Assembly: GCA_949775045.1 (NCBI GenBank)
Contig: OX459107.1
Coordinates: 12,613,250-12,677,249 of the forward strand
Reading direction: 5' to 3'
Source of the DNA: Metridium senile
Lineage: Eukaryota; Cnidaria; Anthozoa; Actiniaria; Metridiidae
DNA: 64,000 nt
The notes beneath the pieces are model-generated. The model searched no databases and was not told where the DNA came from. It worked only from the letters and a program-made list of their open reading frames with translations. A program made the translations under genes and the position numbers. This document shows, piece after piece, positions 45,901-57,327 of the stretch (position 1 is the stretch's first letter; every line of letters starts with the position of its first letter).

Positions 45901-48366
45901 TTTAAGAATTATAAAATATATTTCACAATCAAAATGCTAGTCTCGAGCATTAAGAGCGAATTTATATGGGGTCACGAAACATTTCTTTTAGTGTAGATAA
46001 CATGTATCTGGGGTTTTTTCTCATGAATCACTTATGCGTTTTATGATAAGACTGAATCATTTGTTTCTTCCATTCACAGACCCAGAGACTTGAAGAAGAA
46101 GCCCCCACTTAAACGTCAAATGTCAGTGTCTTCACTCATTCTTACCTGGTGTAAAGACGTTACAGCTGGATATGCGGTGAGAGACGAATAACAATAATAA
46201 TTTAATTCGTAGCGCACTACATAAAATATCAGTGCTCTTACAATTAATATGGGCAAAATAAAGTAATGAATAGGAGATGTATATGAAAATAATAACAATA
46301 TGGAAAATAATGATGATAAGAATAGCAATTATAGCGGAAACCTAGGGAAAAAATTAATGGTTCTTTTTTCCTTACATTTCCGCCTTCCTTTTGAAAGACC
46401 TTGTTACGTGCTTTTGTCAATAAAATTAATTCCAAAATTCCAACTGAAAGGAAGGCAGTCATAACAACCATTCCCTGCGGAACGTTTTTAGACTGCGAGC
46501 AGTCCCTACTTTTCCCTCCAGATTCAGAAAATTTTAACTTTAATAAAACGAGCGAGCTGGGATTGGGGGTGAGTTGGGGAGGAGGGGTGAGGAAATCCCA
46601 TCGCACCTCCCCCTTTTCGCCCCCAATCTCCGCTCGTCCGTGTTTTATTTAAATACTCATTTTTCTCTCGTTTTCCTCGGAATCTGGAGGGAAAAGAATG
46701 GACTGTTCGCCGTCTAGAACGTTTTAGCTCAATAACTTTAAAACTAAGGCTATGAGAATGGTTTGAAATCATCAAAAATAGCAAGGATTTTGAGTGCTTG
46801 TCAGTCAAAATATAAGGTCTTGTAATTTTTGGTGATTTCAAAAAATTCCCATAGCTCCAGTTTTCAGTAAAGTAATATAGCTGATATTTGCAAAGAATGT
46901 TTGTTGTGGCAAAATATCACGAAATTTGGCATTCATTTTGTGTAATTCCTGTTTTTTGGTCACGTAACCAGGTCCTGCGATAAGCCTATTCTCAACATTC
47001 TCATTCTTCTATTTCTCCGCTCCATCCAAATGTAGCTAGTCCTCACTACACCATCCTATAGATATGGCATAATTTTTCCTGATTTGCGTCTCATAATTCT
47101 CATCAGCTATAGACGACTTTCATAAATGGCCGCCACTAATTATCATAATATTTAAAATTGATGTATTAAGAATAAGAAAAATATCATATGAAAGTTTGAG
47201 AAAAAACGTTTGAATTTGCAAGAAGCTACAATAATTTGAAAATTCAGAAAAACACCAAACCGAGGCATCAAAGGCCTCAGCAGAAAATTACATTTTTCAT
47301 TGAGCATATCTTCATTGGCATTTTAGCCAGAACATCAAAACCTTCCAAACATGCCTATTTTAGGTGGTTCTTTCATATAACAGTGCTAAAATATTAAAAT
47401 ATCTGTTTACTTGAAAACATTTTCCGCTATTGATGAAAGTGGGCTATTACTTCTTGCATTCTCTCTCCCTCCCATCCTAATCTGTGGCTTCAATGTTTTA
47501 TTTATGTATGTATGTATTATTATTTATGTATTCTGTTTGTTTGCCACAGGGAGTCAACATAACAAATTTCAGCGGTAGTTTTGCCAATGGGCTGGCCTTT
47601 TGTGCTCTTATACATAAGTTCAATCCAGACAAGTTTGACTATAATTCTCTCAGCGCTGAAAACCGATGGGACAACTTTCAGTTGGCTTTCGATACAGCAA
47701 GGTAAACACAGCAGCTAATACGATACTTATGTAATGTGGTTCACACACGTCACAATGTTTCTTAATAAGCATAGTTCCCACATAATCGCTAGCATCGCTG
47801 TGATGGCGCTTTCGTTTTTGTCAAATAATAAAAATGAACATAAGGTTACAGCTTCAATTCTGGCGAAATATATCTTAACATAAACAAAATCACTGTCTAT
47901 TTTATTTAATCACAAAGACCTCTGTGCTATATTCTGATAGCCAAACATGAATTTCGGCAATTGCAGCGATTGTATAGCGATTATATGGTGTGTGGCCTAC
48001 CACACATCGTGCAATCTCATTGGCTACGCTGCATTGGTATATTAGTGATTGCCCATGATTGAGAAAATCGCTGGGTTTTAAAAACATCAATGGCGGTAAA
48101 GCGCGATTTAATTGCCAGTCTTATTTCACGTTTATTACTGACCCGCTTCCCGGTATACTAATTATGTACCGAGGATTAGAATGAATTGTCTGAACATTAT
48201 TATGGTTTTATTTTACAGTTCTGTTGGTGTACCAGCACTGCTCGACGTAGAAGACATGTTTCGACTGAAAAAACCCGAACCACGAAGTGTGCAATGCTAT
48301 GTTCAAATGATCTTTAGCAAATATCGTCCTAAAGATTTGGATATGTCTAATCTAAGAATAGCTTAA
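36927..48366 (+). CDS. Smoothelin-like CH-domain protein, six exons
   Basis: Exons 36927-36977, 43613-44659, 44953-45185, 46080-46176, 47550-47701 and 48219-48366 join with GT/AG introns into 1728 nt, 575 residues. Residues 1-45 (STLAELTAQETELKEK, then LEQTKKIDERRKIRADLRAL) form the short smoothelin N-terminal helical domain. Residues 46-440 are disordered, basic and Ser/Pro-rich (RRMSRRASLVELF-like phosphorylation motifs; SVADRMAYFRQQAEEEKK). Residues about 459-570 are a smoothelin-type calponin-homology domain: LILTWCKDV, NFSGSFANGLAFCALIHKFN, PEPRSVQCYVQMIFSKY. Smoothelins associate with actin in contractile cells, so an actin cytoskeleton role is likely. Intron 1 is 6.6 kb. A paralogue follows at 60559. 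Confidence 0.85.
38382..38400 (+). repeat. Short (AGAAT)n run
   Basis: Three to four copies of TAGAA/AGAAT. Confidence 0.6.
38929..39106. mobile_element. Foldback element, family E
   Basis: CTAGAACCGCTGTACTATTT at 38929 pairs with AAATAGTACAGCGGTGCTAG ending 39106; the arms continue as GACAAAAGGCGC / GCGCCATTTGTC. Confidence 0.75.
39588..39880. mobile_element. MITE family A, copy 1
   Basis: Ends TACATCTATTTCAAAAATCG and ...CGATTATTGAAATAGGTGTTA; next inside TTGTCGC / GCGACAA, then CAGTCCACACTCTGAAGCCT against AGGCTTCAGAGTGTG. About 293 bp, non-coding. Same family as 52330-52622, 58789-58996 and 61371-61655. Confidence 0.85.
41645..41760 (+). repeat. GA-rich imperfect microsatellite
   Basis: Runs of GAGAGAGTG, AGAGAAAGAG and similar; low complexity. 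Confidence 0.8.
42182..42326. mobile_element. Palindromic MITE in intron 1
   Basis: TAGAGTACAAACACTAAAAG at 42182 is inverted at 42307-42326 (CTTTTAGTGTTTGTACTCTA), followed inwards by TGTGCAATA / TGCACA and AAATAGTG / AGTATTTAG. About 145 bp. Confidence 0.8.
42826..43100 (+). repeat. Dispersed repeat family D, copy 2
   Basis: Bounded by AGGCCTTGTAGGACT and ...GGTCACGTGACCACGTCCTA plus CAAAGGCCT, so AGGCCT and the AGGAC/GTCCT words are inverted at the ends. Interior words match 46733-46986. Confidence 0.55.
43613..44659 (+). CDS. Exon 2 of smoothelin-like gene 1
   Basis: Large 1047-nt exon (349 codons, phase 0 on both sides). Acceptor TTTTTTTCCAG|TTGGAACAG, donor AAAGAGGAG|GTTAGT. Encodes the second half of the N-terminal domain and the disordered middle of the protein. 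Confidence 0.85.
44757..44889 (+). repeat. (GCCTGCTT)n 8-bp microsatellite, about 16 copies
   Basis: Near-perfect octanucleotide array in intron 2, about 100 bp after the exon 2 donor. Ala/Cys/Leu and Lys/Gln/Ala/Ser frames through it are artefacts. Confidence 0.95.
45256..45462. mobile_element. Palindromic MITE in intron 3
   Basis: TAGTCCCCTTGACAGTTCCA at 45256 pairs with the inverse ending AAGGGGACTA at 45462; arms run about 90 bp and include GCGCCATCTTGAAA, AGCCGGGCCTTTGCA and GAACGTTGAG. Confidence 0.85.
45634..45901. mobile_element. MITE in intron 3
   Basis: TIR AGCGGATTTCGCATGACTGT plus GCAA, inverted at the right end (TTGCACAGTCATACGAAATC). Interior is rich in GTGCCGTGACCGTG words. 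The open frame across it is accidental. Confidence 0.8.
46481..46722. mobile_element. Foldback element in intron 4
   Basis: AACGTTTTTAGACTGCGAGC at 46481, then TTTTCCCTCCAGATTC, is inverted at 46676-46722 (GAATCTGGAGGGAAAAGAAT, then GTCTAGAACGTT). Confidence 0.75.
46733..46986 (+). repeat. Dispersed repeat family D, copy 3
   Basis: Shares ACTTTAAAACTAAGGCTATG, AAAGAATGTTTGT and GGTCACGTAACCAGGTCCT with 42826-43100 and, inverted, 35045-35235. Confidence 0.55.
47550..47701 (+). CDS. CH-domain exon 5 of smoothelin-like gene 1
   Basis: Phase 0 start after TTTGCCACAG, phase 2 end before GTAAAC; 152 nt. Encodes GVNITNFSGSFANGLAFCAL and the DKFDYNSL helix of the CH domain. Same length and phase as 62997-63148. 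Confidence 0.9.
48219..48366 (+). CDS. Last exon of smoothelin-like gene 1
   Basis: 148 nt after TTTTACAG. Ends PKDLDMSNLRIA and TAA. Nearly identical in protein to the last exon of the paralogue (63457-63604). Confidence 0.9.
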
Positions 48367-48965
48367 ATCATAGTATATGAACATTTTGCTAGCAAGGGGA
48401 ACTATACTTGTTTACTCGCTAGTTTCCATGTATATCAACATTGTTAACTTGAATTATTAAGAACCTAATCGATACATTTGATCGATTCGGTATTTGTTCC
48501 CTTCTGACAGAGATCTATAGTGGGATTTGTTTTGCTAGCAAGGAAAACTATCTTAATCGATGCTCTAGGTCGCCTTAGTTCTCTTTGACGTCAAAACGAT
48601 TACTTTAGCACGCTAAGGGTTATGGTCCTCAAAGGGGCAACATTGCTGCGCCATCAATAGCAGATCGGATGGTTCAGTAAAATACCGTAAAATAGCATAC
48701 TAAAAAAGAATTGGAAAAAATCAGCCCATTTGCTGCAAGCCGTGACGTCATAGAGAAATATGGCAGTTGAATAAGAAGGCATCAGTAGTTTCCAAACCTT
48801 TTTTATTAGCTAATTTAGAGTGGTTTTCTGACCACTATGGACCATCAATTTTTAATAAGAACACAAACGTTAGAAAGGTTGAGTTCCTAGTGGGACAGTT
48901 TTTTGTAAAAAAATTGTTATCGAAAAAGGAATCTAAATATGGCTACCAATATGAATATATATCAG
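48367..48965. other. Intergenic after smoothelin-like gene 1
   Basis: No gene. A 70-codon open frame at 48767 has no family resemblance. Confidence 0.4.
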
Positions 48966-49054
48966 TTGTTCTTGTATGACTGGCTAGTCTCTCATACATG
49001 TGAAAAATCCTTTGTGTTCCAACGTGAACACGAGGCTAACCAGTCAAGAACAAT
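48966..49054. mobile_element. MITE family C, copy 1
   Basis: TTGTTCTTGTATGACTGGCT at 48966 and AACCAGTCAAGAACAAT ending 49054 are inverted. Same family as 57224-57327. Confidence 0.7.
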
Positions 49055-50020
49055 AGAAAGATTGCCCAACAGATCCTCTACCACAGGGAACCCAACCGAC
49101 AGAGGCTATCACACACCAACAAGTTAGTTTTACTAGTATTGGATATTTTATCAGCTTTTTTTTACTCTGTATTTCAAATATTATTATTTTGCTAGTTGAA
49201 CTTTATGCTAGCAACGAAGACTCAAATATCATTTTATAAAGTATTAATGTAAGTTATCTAGTTTTGAGATGAATAGGTTTGATAGAAAAATAAAGTTATT
49301 TTATCTTTAGAACTGAATCTTCTGTCATTTCTTGTTCTAGTTAAACTGAATAAATCATTTAAAGATACAGGTCGATGTTAATTGAAAGAGTTTAACTTTT
49401 GCTCTTCAGAAAGTTGAATCGGATTGCATGCGCATTAATTTAGCGGTCTTTCATATACAGCTTGATAAAATATTTGATATAAATCGCGCGCTCTGATTGG
49501 CTGAGAAGCGTTCTCAACAGTGCTCTATAACTCAACAGTGCACGGAGCGTCGACTTGTTTGATTTTAACTACTGAATATTTTAGAAAAGAAATAGAAAAC
49601 GAGGCAGCAGTACGCGTCGTGCTTCTCCTAACGTACGCTTCTCTCGTCTTCTTAAAATTCCCTCGTGGCTCTATGACTCGATAGAGCACGCTGCCTAGTT
49701 TTTTATTCCTTCAACAAAAGAAATACGGTTGATCGACTTTAGTTTGGAACAAGTTTCCTTGACAACTGACAAAAGGTGACGTATTCACTTTTAGTACTCT
49801 ATTCCAAAAAACGTTGAATACGGGATAGTGTATTCCACGACCAAAGGGCATTGTGGGTCTCATTGATTCGTAATATAAATAATACATATACAGCGATATT
49901 TACTCCCTATAACTAGCTTATATATTGTTATGAATAGAATGCACTAAGAATAAAATAACTAATTGTTATTCATTTTATTTTAAACAATATTACATGATCC
50001 ATAATTCATTTCGGTCTTGC
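49055..50020. other. Intergenic, nothing recognised
   Basis: AT-rich; AATAAAGTTATTTTATCTTT near 49290 resembles a LINE 3' terminus but no coding part is attached. Confidence 0.4.
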
Positions 50021-50023
50021 AAT

Positions 50024-50113
50024 GCAGTATTCAGTATGCAGTGTGAAGTGTGCAGTGTGCAGTATGCAGTATGCAGTATGAAGTGTGCAGTGTGCAGTAT
50101 GCAGTATGAAGTG

Positions 50114-50144
<31 letters not shown>

Positions 50145-50146
50145 TA
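50024..50146 (+). repeat. GCAGTAT/GCAGTGT microsatellite
   Basis: About 16 imperfect 7-bp units (GCAGTAT, GAAGTGT, GCAGTGT) in a mixed order. Confidence 0.85.
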
Positions 50147-50534
50147 CATTTCTTGAAGTAGCTGTACACATTCAACACCGTTCAATAACCATTCTACAGC
50201 GTTCAATTAAATCGACCCGACGTTGGATCAAATGTTGAAGCCGTTTGCCGGGGCCTTAAACAATAACTTGTGGAAGTTTGAGAAAAAACGATTTGCAAGA
50301 TATGTAGCCTGCGTTGCACTGATTTGAAGAAGAAAATTCTCGATACAACGTGGGCTTCGAGATATGATGTTAAAAGAATTTGAAGAATCACAGAGCCGAG
50401 ACCACGTCTCAACAGAAAATTAATTTTACAGTCACATCTTTGCATTTTTCGAATTCATTCAGAATAAATAAATACCTATCTATGATAGTTTTTACTTATG
50501 ACAATGCTAAAATATTAAAATACATTTGTTTAAA
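50147..50534. other. Intergenic, nothing recognised
   Basis: No gene or clear repeat border. Confidence 0.35.
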
Positions 50535-50806
50535 GAAGACTGGTTAGCCGGCTGAATTAAAAATTGAATTTAATTAAAAAAATAAATTACAGATTTCAAA
50601 ATCTGTATGAATTCATTGCAACAAGAGATAACACAGTATCCGGCCGAAAAAATTCAAGTCATCAGTTCAAATTCTCGGCCATGCTTGTAAATAGCCAACT
50701 GGTTTGCCTCCTTGCCTCCTTGCCAGTTGGCCATCCTTCAAACTACTGGTAAAAACTGATTTCCTACGAAATAATGAATTAGAATTGAATATGCTAACCA
50801 GTCTTC
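50535..50806. mobile_element. Foldback element, family F
   Basis: GAAGACTGGTTAGC at 50535 is inverted at 50793-50806 (GCTAACCAGTCTTC); the arms continue with diverged GAATTxxAATTGAA words. Confidence 0.65.
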
Positions 50807-50836
50807 CTGAAATGTTCACGACGTGAACCAGAGTCT

Positions 50837-50945
50837 ACTTGGGTGTTTACCATTTACATGGAAAATCCGGTTATTCCGATCCGGTCAGACTTCAAATGGT
50901 ACACCATCTTCCAGTGGAAATTTACCGGAAAATGGTAAACAGCCC
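50837..50945. mobile_element. Short foldback element
   Basis: TGGGTGTTTACCATTTACAT at the left against AAAATGGTAAACAGCCC at the right. Confidence 0.6.
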
Positions 50946-51223
50946 TTGTTTTTTCTCTCTAGATGGGATGTGTTGAGAGCTAGGAAGACTGAGACGAGAC
51001 GCAAAAAGCGCTAGCCCAAGTCTCGCTCGGCCAATTCTCGACAGGTAGCCGAGTAAAGAAGAAATGTACAGACGGTTCTAGTGCTAAGTCCTTGATGCCA
51101 TTTGGAAGCTCTACAAGCAAGGATTTAAAGTAGTAGCTACGAAGGCTATTCACTTCAACCGCCCTTTATTTTATCAAATTCAGGAATATTGAGTACATAG
51201 GCTGCATATTTGTCATAATTGTC

Positions 51224-51660
51224 ATGATAGAATCTAAAAGTCGGCCATTGGCGAGAAATGATAATATAAATATGAGATCTTGGAGATCTTGGAGATACAT
51301 TGCTCCAAAAATATGGAACAGCCTTCCAGACATTATGAGAAATGAACTCAATATTAAAAGTTTTGTAAAACAATTAAGGAAAATTGAATTAAGTAATGTT
51401 TTATAACTTTTCACAACCATTGAATTAATTTGCTCGAATAAAGTAAATATTTTTTGTAAATAATTTCCCACCATCATTATCACTATTAATTATTATTAAT
51501 ATTCTTAGATGTACATATTCAAATTTTATATTTATACATATTTTTATATTTATCTTTTATCTTTTGTTTGTGTATTTTTGATTTGTGGCAATAACTGTAA
51601 ATTAGCAACATTTTTATAATAGAGCTAAGTGTAATCGACCACGTTAAATAAAGTTATCTT
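51224..51660 (+). pseudogene. LINE 3' end (RT C-terminus and 3' UTR)
   Basis: 51275-51406 reads WRYIAPKIWNSLPDIMRNEL, then FVKQLRKIELSNVL and stop: the conserved tail of CR1/L2/Jockey-type ORF2. It is followed by 3' UTR ending near AAATAAAGTTATCTTATAAA at 51650. 5' truncated, as usual for LINE insertions. Confidence 0.75.
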
Positions 51661-51664
51661 ATAA

Positions 51665-52329
51665 ATAGACAAGCACTTGTTTCCACTTAATTTTGCAATG
51701 TTGGAAGACAGTACGTAATTTCGTTTTAAATATATCCAAACATTTTCTGTGACGGCCACATCGAGAACTAAGCTGATTAGCAGTTCACTTGAGCCTGGTG
51801 AGATTCTGGTTGAAAGGATGAAATTTTCCTCAACAGCAGTTAAATACATGACAATTCAAAATATACATGGGTCCAATTAATGCAAAAATTTACTCTTTAA
51901 AGCGATTTTTGCCAATTATGTATTTTAAAGAAATACCGCTCGCTGCGGCGGTCGCTCTGATGGCGCTTTTGTTTTTGTGAAATAATAACAATATCACTGC
52001 ATGGCTGACTGAAGGTTGAAGCTTACATTTGAAGAATTATTTCTAAGCAGTGATATTTAGTGATCATATTGGAGCCATACATACCCATACTCCTAACTGT
52101 CTTAAACCTAAACCCGACAGTGAATGATTCTGCAATTGAGTGTGATTCTCAGGCTGAATAGATACTAATTTTGCGGAATAACTTGCCTAATTCAAGGTTC
52201 TTAATCAACAATTCCTATCACTTCGTGTTTTCGTGTATCAAAATAGTGTTTTTTCGAGATTGTTCTTGGTAAGACTTGTAGTAGATCGACGTATTCAGTC
52301 TATGCCATCCACTGGAAGACTCTAGTGTA
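51665..52329. other. Intergenic, weak repeat only
   Basis: CTGATGGCGCTTTTGTTTTT near 51957 resembles 47801-47820 (GTGATGGCGCTTTCGTTTTT), so a dispersed repeat is likely. No gene. Confidence 0.4.
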
Positions 52330-52622
52330 TACACCTATTTCAAAAATCGTTGTCGCAGCCGAAGCTACAGTCCACACTCTAAAGCCTGCAAAGGTTGTCG
52401 GTATTATGAACATAATTTGTGATTTATTACACATTTTTTAAAGAAATATCAGTGCTTCATCATCTACCACAGTAACAGTGTTATGGTCATACAACACAAA
52501 CACGTCCATTCAAAATATGCTATGAATGAATTGATAACAAATTAACAAATACCGACATCCTTTGCAGGGTTCAGTGTGTGGACTGTAGCTTTGGCTGCGA
52601 CAACGATTATTGAAATAGGTAT
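52330..52622. mobile_element. MITE family A, copy 2
   Basis: TACACCTATTTCAAAAATCG at 52330 and ...CGATTATTGAAATAGGTATA ending about 52622, with CTACAGTCCACACTCTAAAG near the left end. Its right end runs without a break into the 45-bp minisatellite. Confidence 0.85.
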
Positions 52623-55600
52623 ATAATAGGAAATCAGTACCAATGATGTCAATGATTCAATAGGTATATAGTAGGAAATCAGTACCCATGATGTCAATGG
52701 TTCAATAGGTATATAGTAGGAAATCAGTACCAATGATGTCAATGATTCAATAGATATATAGTAGGAAATCAGTACCAATGATGTCAATGGTTCAATAGGT
52801 ATATAATAGGAAATCAGTACCAATGATGTCAATGATTCAATAGGTATATAGTAGGAAATCAGTACCAATGATGTCAATGGTTCAATAGGTATATAGTAGG
52901 AAATCAGTACCAATGATGTCAATGGTTCAATAGGTATATAATAGGAAATCAGTACCAATGATGTCAATGATGTCAATAGGTATATAATAGGAAATCAGTA
53001 CCAATGATGTCAATGATTCAATAGGTATATAGTAGGAAATCAGTACCAATGATGTCAATGATTCAATAGGTATATAGTAGGAAATCAGTACCAATGATGT
53101 CAATGGTTCAATAGGTATATAGTAGGAAATCAGTACCAATGATGTCAATGATTCAATAGGTATATAGTAGGAAATCAGTACCAATGATGTCAATGATGTC
53201 AATAGGTATATAATAGGAAATCAGTACCAATGATGTCAATGGTTCAATAGGTATATAATAGGAAATCAGTACCAATGATGTCAATGGTTCAATAGGTATA
53301 TAGTAGGAAATCAGTACCAATGATGTCAATGATTCAATAGGTATATAGTAGGAAATCAGTACCAATGATGTCAATGATTCAATAGGTATATAATAGGAAA
53401 TCAGTACCAATGATGTCAATGATTCAATAGGTATATAATAGGAAATCAGTACCAATGATGTCAATGATTCAATAGGTATATAGTAGGAAATCAGTACCAA
53501 TGATGTCAATGATTCAATAGGTATATAGTAGGAAATCAGTACCAATGATGTCAATGATGTCAATAGGTATATAATAGGAAATCAGTACCAATGATGTCAA
53601 TGGTTCAATAGGTATATAGTAGGAAATCAGTACCAATGATGTCAATGATTCAATAGGTATATAGTAGGAAATCAGTACCAATGATGTCAATGATTCAATA
53701 GGTATATAGTAGGAAATCAGTACCAATGATGTCAATGATGTCAATAGGTATATAATAGGAAATCAGTACCAATGATGTCAATGGTTCAATAGGTATATAA
53801 TAGGAAATCAGTACCAATGATGTCAATGGTTCAATAGGTATATAGTAGGAAATCAGTACCAATGATGTCAATGATTCAATAGGTATATAGTAGGAAATCA
53901 GTACCAATGATGTCAATGATTCAATAGGTATATAGTAGGAAATCAGTACCAATGATGTCAATGGTTCAATAGGTATATAATAGGAAATCAGTACCAATGA
54001 TGTCAATGGTTCAATAGGTATATAGTAGGAAATCAGTACCAATGATGTCAATGGTTCAATAGGTATATAGTAGGAAATCAGTACCAATGATGTCAATGAT
54101 TCAATAGGTATATAATAGGAAATCAGTACCAATGATGTCAATGGTTCAATAGGTATATAGTAGGAAATCAGTACCAATGATGTCAATGGTTCAATAGGTA
54201 TATAATAGGAAATCAGTACCAATGATGTCAATGATTCAATAGGTATATAATAGGAAATCAGTACCAATGATGTCAATGATTCAATAGGTATATAGTAGGA
54301 AATCAGTACCAATGATGTCAATGATTCAATAGGTATATAGTAGGAAATCAGTACCAATGATGTCAATGATTCAATAGATATATAGTAGGAAATCAGTACC
54401 AATGATGTCAATGGTTCAATAGGTATATAGTAGGAAATCAGTACCAATGATGTCAATGATTCAATAGGTATATAATAGGAAATCAGTACCAATGATGTCA
54501 ATGATTCAATAGGTATATAGTAGGAAATCAGTACCAATGATGTCAATGATTCAATAGGTATATAGTAGGAAATCAGTACCAATGATGTCAATGATTCAAT
54601 AGGTATATAGTAGGAAATCAGTACCAATGATGTCAATGGTTCAATAGGTATATAATAGGAAATCAGTACCAATGATGTCAATGGTTCAATAGGTATATAG
54701 TAGGAAATCAGTACCAATGATGTCAATGATTCAATAGGTATATAGTAGGAAATCAGTACCAATGATGTCAATGGTTCAATAGGTATATAATAGGAAATCA
54801 GTACCAATGATGTCAATGGTTCAATAGGTATATAGTAGGAAATCAGTACCAATGATGTCAATGATTCAATAGATATATAGTAGGAAATCAGTACCAATGA
54901 TGTCAATGATTCAATAGATATATATTAGGAAATCAGTACCAATGATGTCAATGGTTCAATAGGTATATAATAGGAAATCAGTACCAATGATGTCAATGGT
55001 TCAATAGGTATATAGTAGGAAATCAGTACCAATGATGTCAATGATTCAATAGGTATATAATAGGAAATCAGTACCAATGATGTCAATGGTTCAATAGGTA
55101 TATAATAGGAAATCAGTACCAATGATGTCAATGGTTCAATAGGTATATAATAGGAAATCAGTACCAATGATGTCAATGGTTCAATAGGTATATAATAGGA
55201 AATCAGTACCAATGATGTCAATGGTTCAATAGGTATATAGTAGGAAATCAGTACCAATGATGTCAATGATTCAATAGGTATATAGTAGGAAATCAGTACC
55301 AATGATGTCAATGGTTCAATAGGTATATAGTAGGAAATCAGTACCAATGATGTCAATGATTCAATAGGTATATAGTAGGAAATCAGTACCAATGATGTCA
55401 ATGGTTCAATAGATATATAATAGGAAATCAGTACCAATGATGTCAATGGTTCAATAGGTATATAATAGGAAATCAGTACCAATGATGTCAATGATTCAAT
55501 AGGTATATAGTAGGAAATCAGTACCAATGATGTCAATGATTCAATAGGTATATAGTAGGAAATCAGTACCAATGATGTCAATGATTCAATAGGTATATAG

Positions 55601-57124
55601 TAGGAAATCAGTACCAATGATGTCAATGATTCAATAGGTATATAGTAGGAAATCAGTACCAATGATGTCAATGGTTCAATAGGTATATAATAGGAAATCA
55701 GTACCAATGATGTCAATGATGTCAATAGGTATATAATAGGAAATCAGTACCAATGATGTCAATGATTCAATAGGTATATAGTAGGAAATCAGTACCAATG
55801 ATGTCAATGGTTCAATAGGTATATAATAGGAAATCAGTACCAATGATGTCAATGGTTCAATAGGTATATAATAGGAAATCAGTACCAATGATGTCAATGG
55901 TTCAATAGGTATATAGTAGGAAATCAGTACCAATGATGTCAATGGTTCAATAGGTATATAATAGGAAATCAGTACCAATGATGTCAATCATTCAATAGGT
56001 ATATAGTAGGAAATCAGTACCAATGATGTCAATGATTCAATAGGTATATAATAGGAAATCAGTACCAATGATGTCAATGATTCAATAGGTATATAGTAGG
56101 AAATCAGTACCAATGATGTCAATGATTCAATAGGTATATAGTAGGAAATCAGTACCAATGATGTCAATGATTCAATAGGTATATAGTAGGAAATCAGTAC
56201 CAATGATATCAATGGTTCAATAGATATATAATAGGAAATCAGTACCAATGATGTCAATGGTTCAATAGGTATATAGTAGGAAATCAGTACCAATGATGTC
56301 AATGGTTCAATAGGTATATAATAGGAAATCAGTACCAATGATGTCAATGATTCAATAGGTATATAATAGGAAATCAGTACCAATGATGTCAATGATTCAA
56401 TAGGTATATAGTAGGAAATCAGTACCAATGATGTCAATGATTCAATAGGTATATAGTAGGAAATCAGTACCAATGATGTCAATGATTCAATAGGTATATA
56501 ATAGGAAATCAGTACCAATGATGTCAATGGTTCAATAGGTATATAATAGGAAATCAGTACCAATGATGTCAATGATTCAATAGGTATATAATAGGAAATC
56601 AGTACCAATGATGTCAATGATTCAATAGGTATATAGTAGGAAATCAGTACCAATGATGTCAATGGTTCAATAGGTATATAATAGGAAATCAGTACCAATG
56701 ATGTCAATGATGTCAATAGGTATATAGTAGGAAATCAGTACCAATGATGTCAATGGTTCAATAGATATATAATAGGAAATCAGTACCAATGATGTCAATC
56801 ATTCAATAGGTATATAGTAGGAAATCAGTACCAATGATGTCAATGATTCAATAGGTATATAATAGGAAATCAGTACCAATGATGTCAATGGTTCAATAGG
56901 TATATAGTAGGAAATCAGTACCAATGATGTCAATGGTTCAATAGGTATATAATAGGAAATCAGTACCAATGATGTCAATGATTCAATAGGTATATAGTAG
57001 GAAATCAGTACCAATGATGTCAATGGTTCAATAGGTATATAGTAGGAAATCAGTATCAATGATGTCAATGATTCAATAGGTATATAGTAGGAAATCAGTA
57101 CCAATGATGTCAATGATTCAATAG
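52613..57124. repeat. 45-bp minisatellite array, about 100 copies
   Basis: Unit AGGTATATAGTAGGAAATCA + GTACCAATGATGTCAATGAT + TCAAT. Units vary mainly at two sites: A or G in TATA(A/G)TAGG, and A or G in ATG(A/G)TTCAAT. Rarer AGATATATA units occur. In six or more places a 46-bp unit (GATGTCAATGATGTCAATAG) shifts frame. Homogeneity is high over 4.5 kb. Long minus-strand frames (repeating LTSLVLISYYIPIES) result from 45 being divisible by 3. The start coincides with the end of a MITE, whose TTGAAATAGGTATATA resembles the unit's TTCAATAGGTATATA. Confidence 0.97.
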
Positions 57125-57223
57125 TCATTTATACGATGACTTCAATTTATTACCAGTACCAGAATGATTTACGAATTTTCTTTCTTTCTCAGATTTGTAT
57201 AGACCAATATAAGTATATGGCTT
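57125..57223. other. Flank of the minisatellite
   Basis: Unique-looking sequence between the array and MITE C copy 2. Confidence 0.35.
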
Positions 57224-57327
57224 TTGTTCTTGACTGGCTTGCCTCGTGATCACGTGCTTCAACAATGAAGTTGTGAAAAAAAATGAAGTTTTCACATCTA
57301 TGCAAGGCTAGCCAGTCAAGAACAATA
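57224..57327. mobile_element. MITE family C, copy 2
   Basis: TTGTTCTTGACTGGCTTGCC at 57224 and GGCTAGCCAGTCAAGAACAA at 57307-57326 are inverted. Confidence 0.8.

Noticed and set aside
45489..45905. 138-codon frame in intron 3 of smoothelin-like gene 1
   Set aside because: Covers a MITE with GTGCCGTGACCGTG words; composition-driven.
52613..57124. Resemblance to a CRISPR array
   Set aside because: There are no spacers: the whole 45-bp unit is repeated, and the DNA is animal nuclear.
52542..57128. Several long minus-strand open frames encoding LTSLVLISYYIPIES repeats
   Set aside because: They follow entirely from a 45-bp tandem unit lacking a stop in that frame; the frame is lost at each 46-bp unit, and no splice, start or codon pattern supports a gene.
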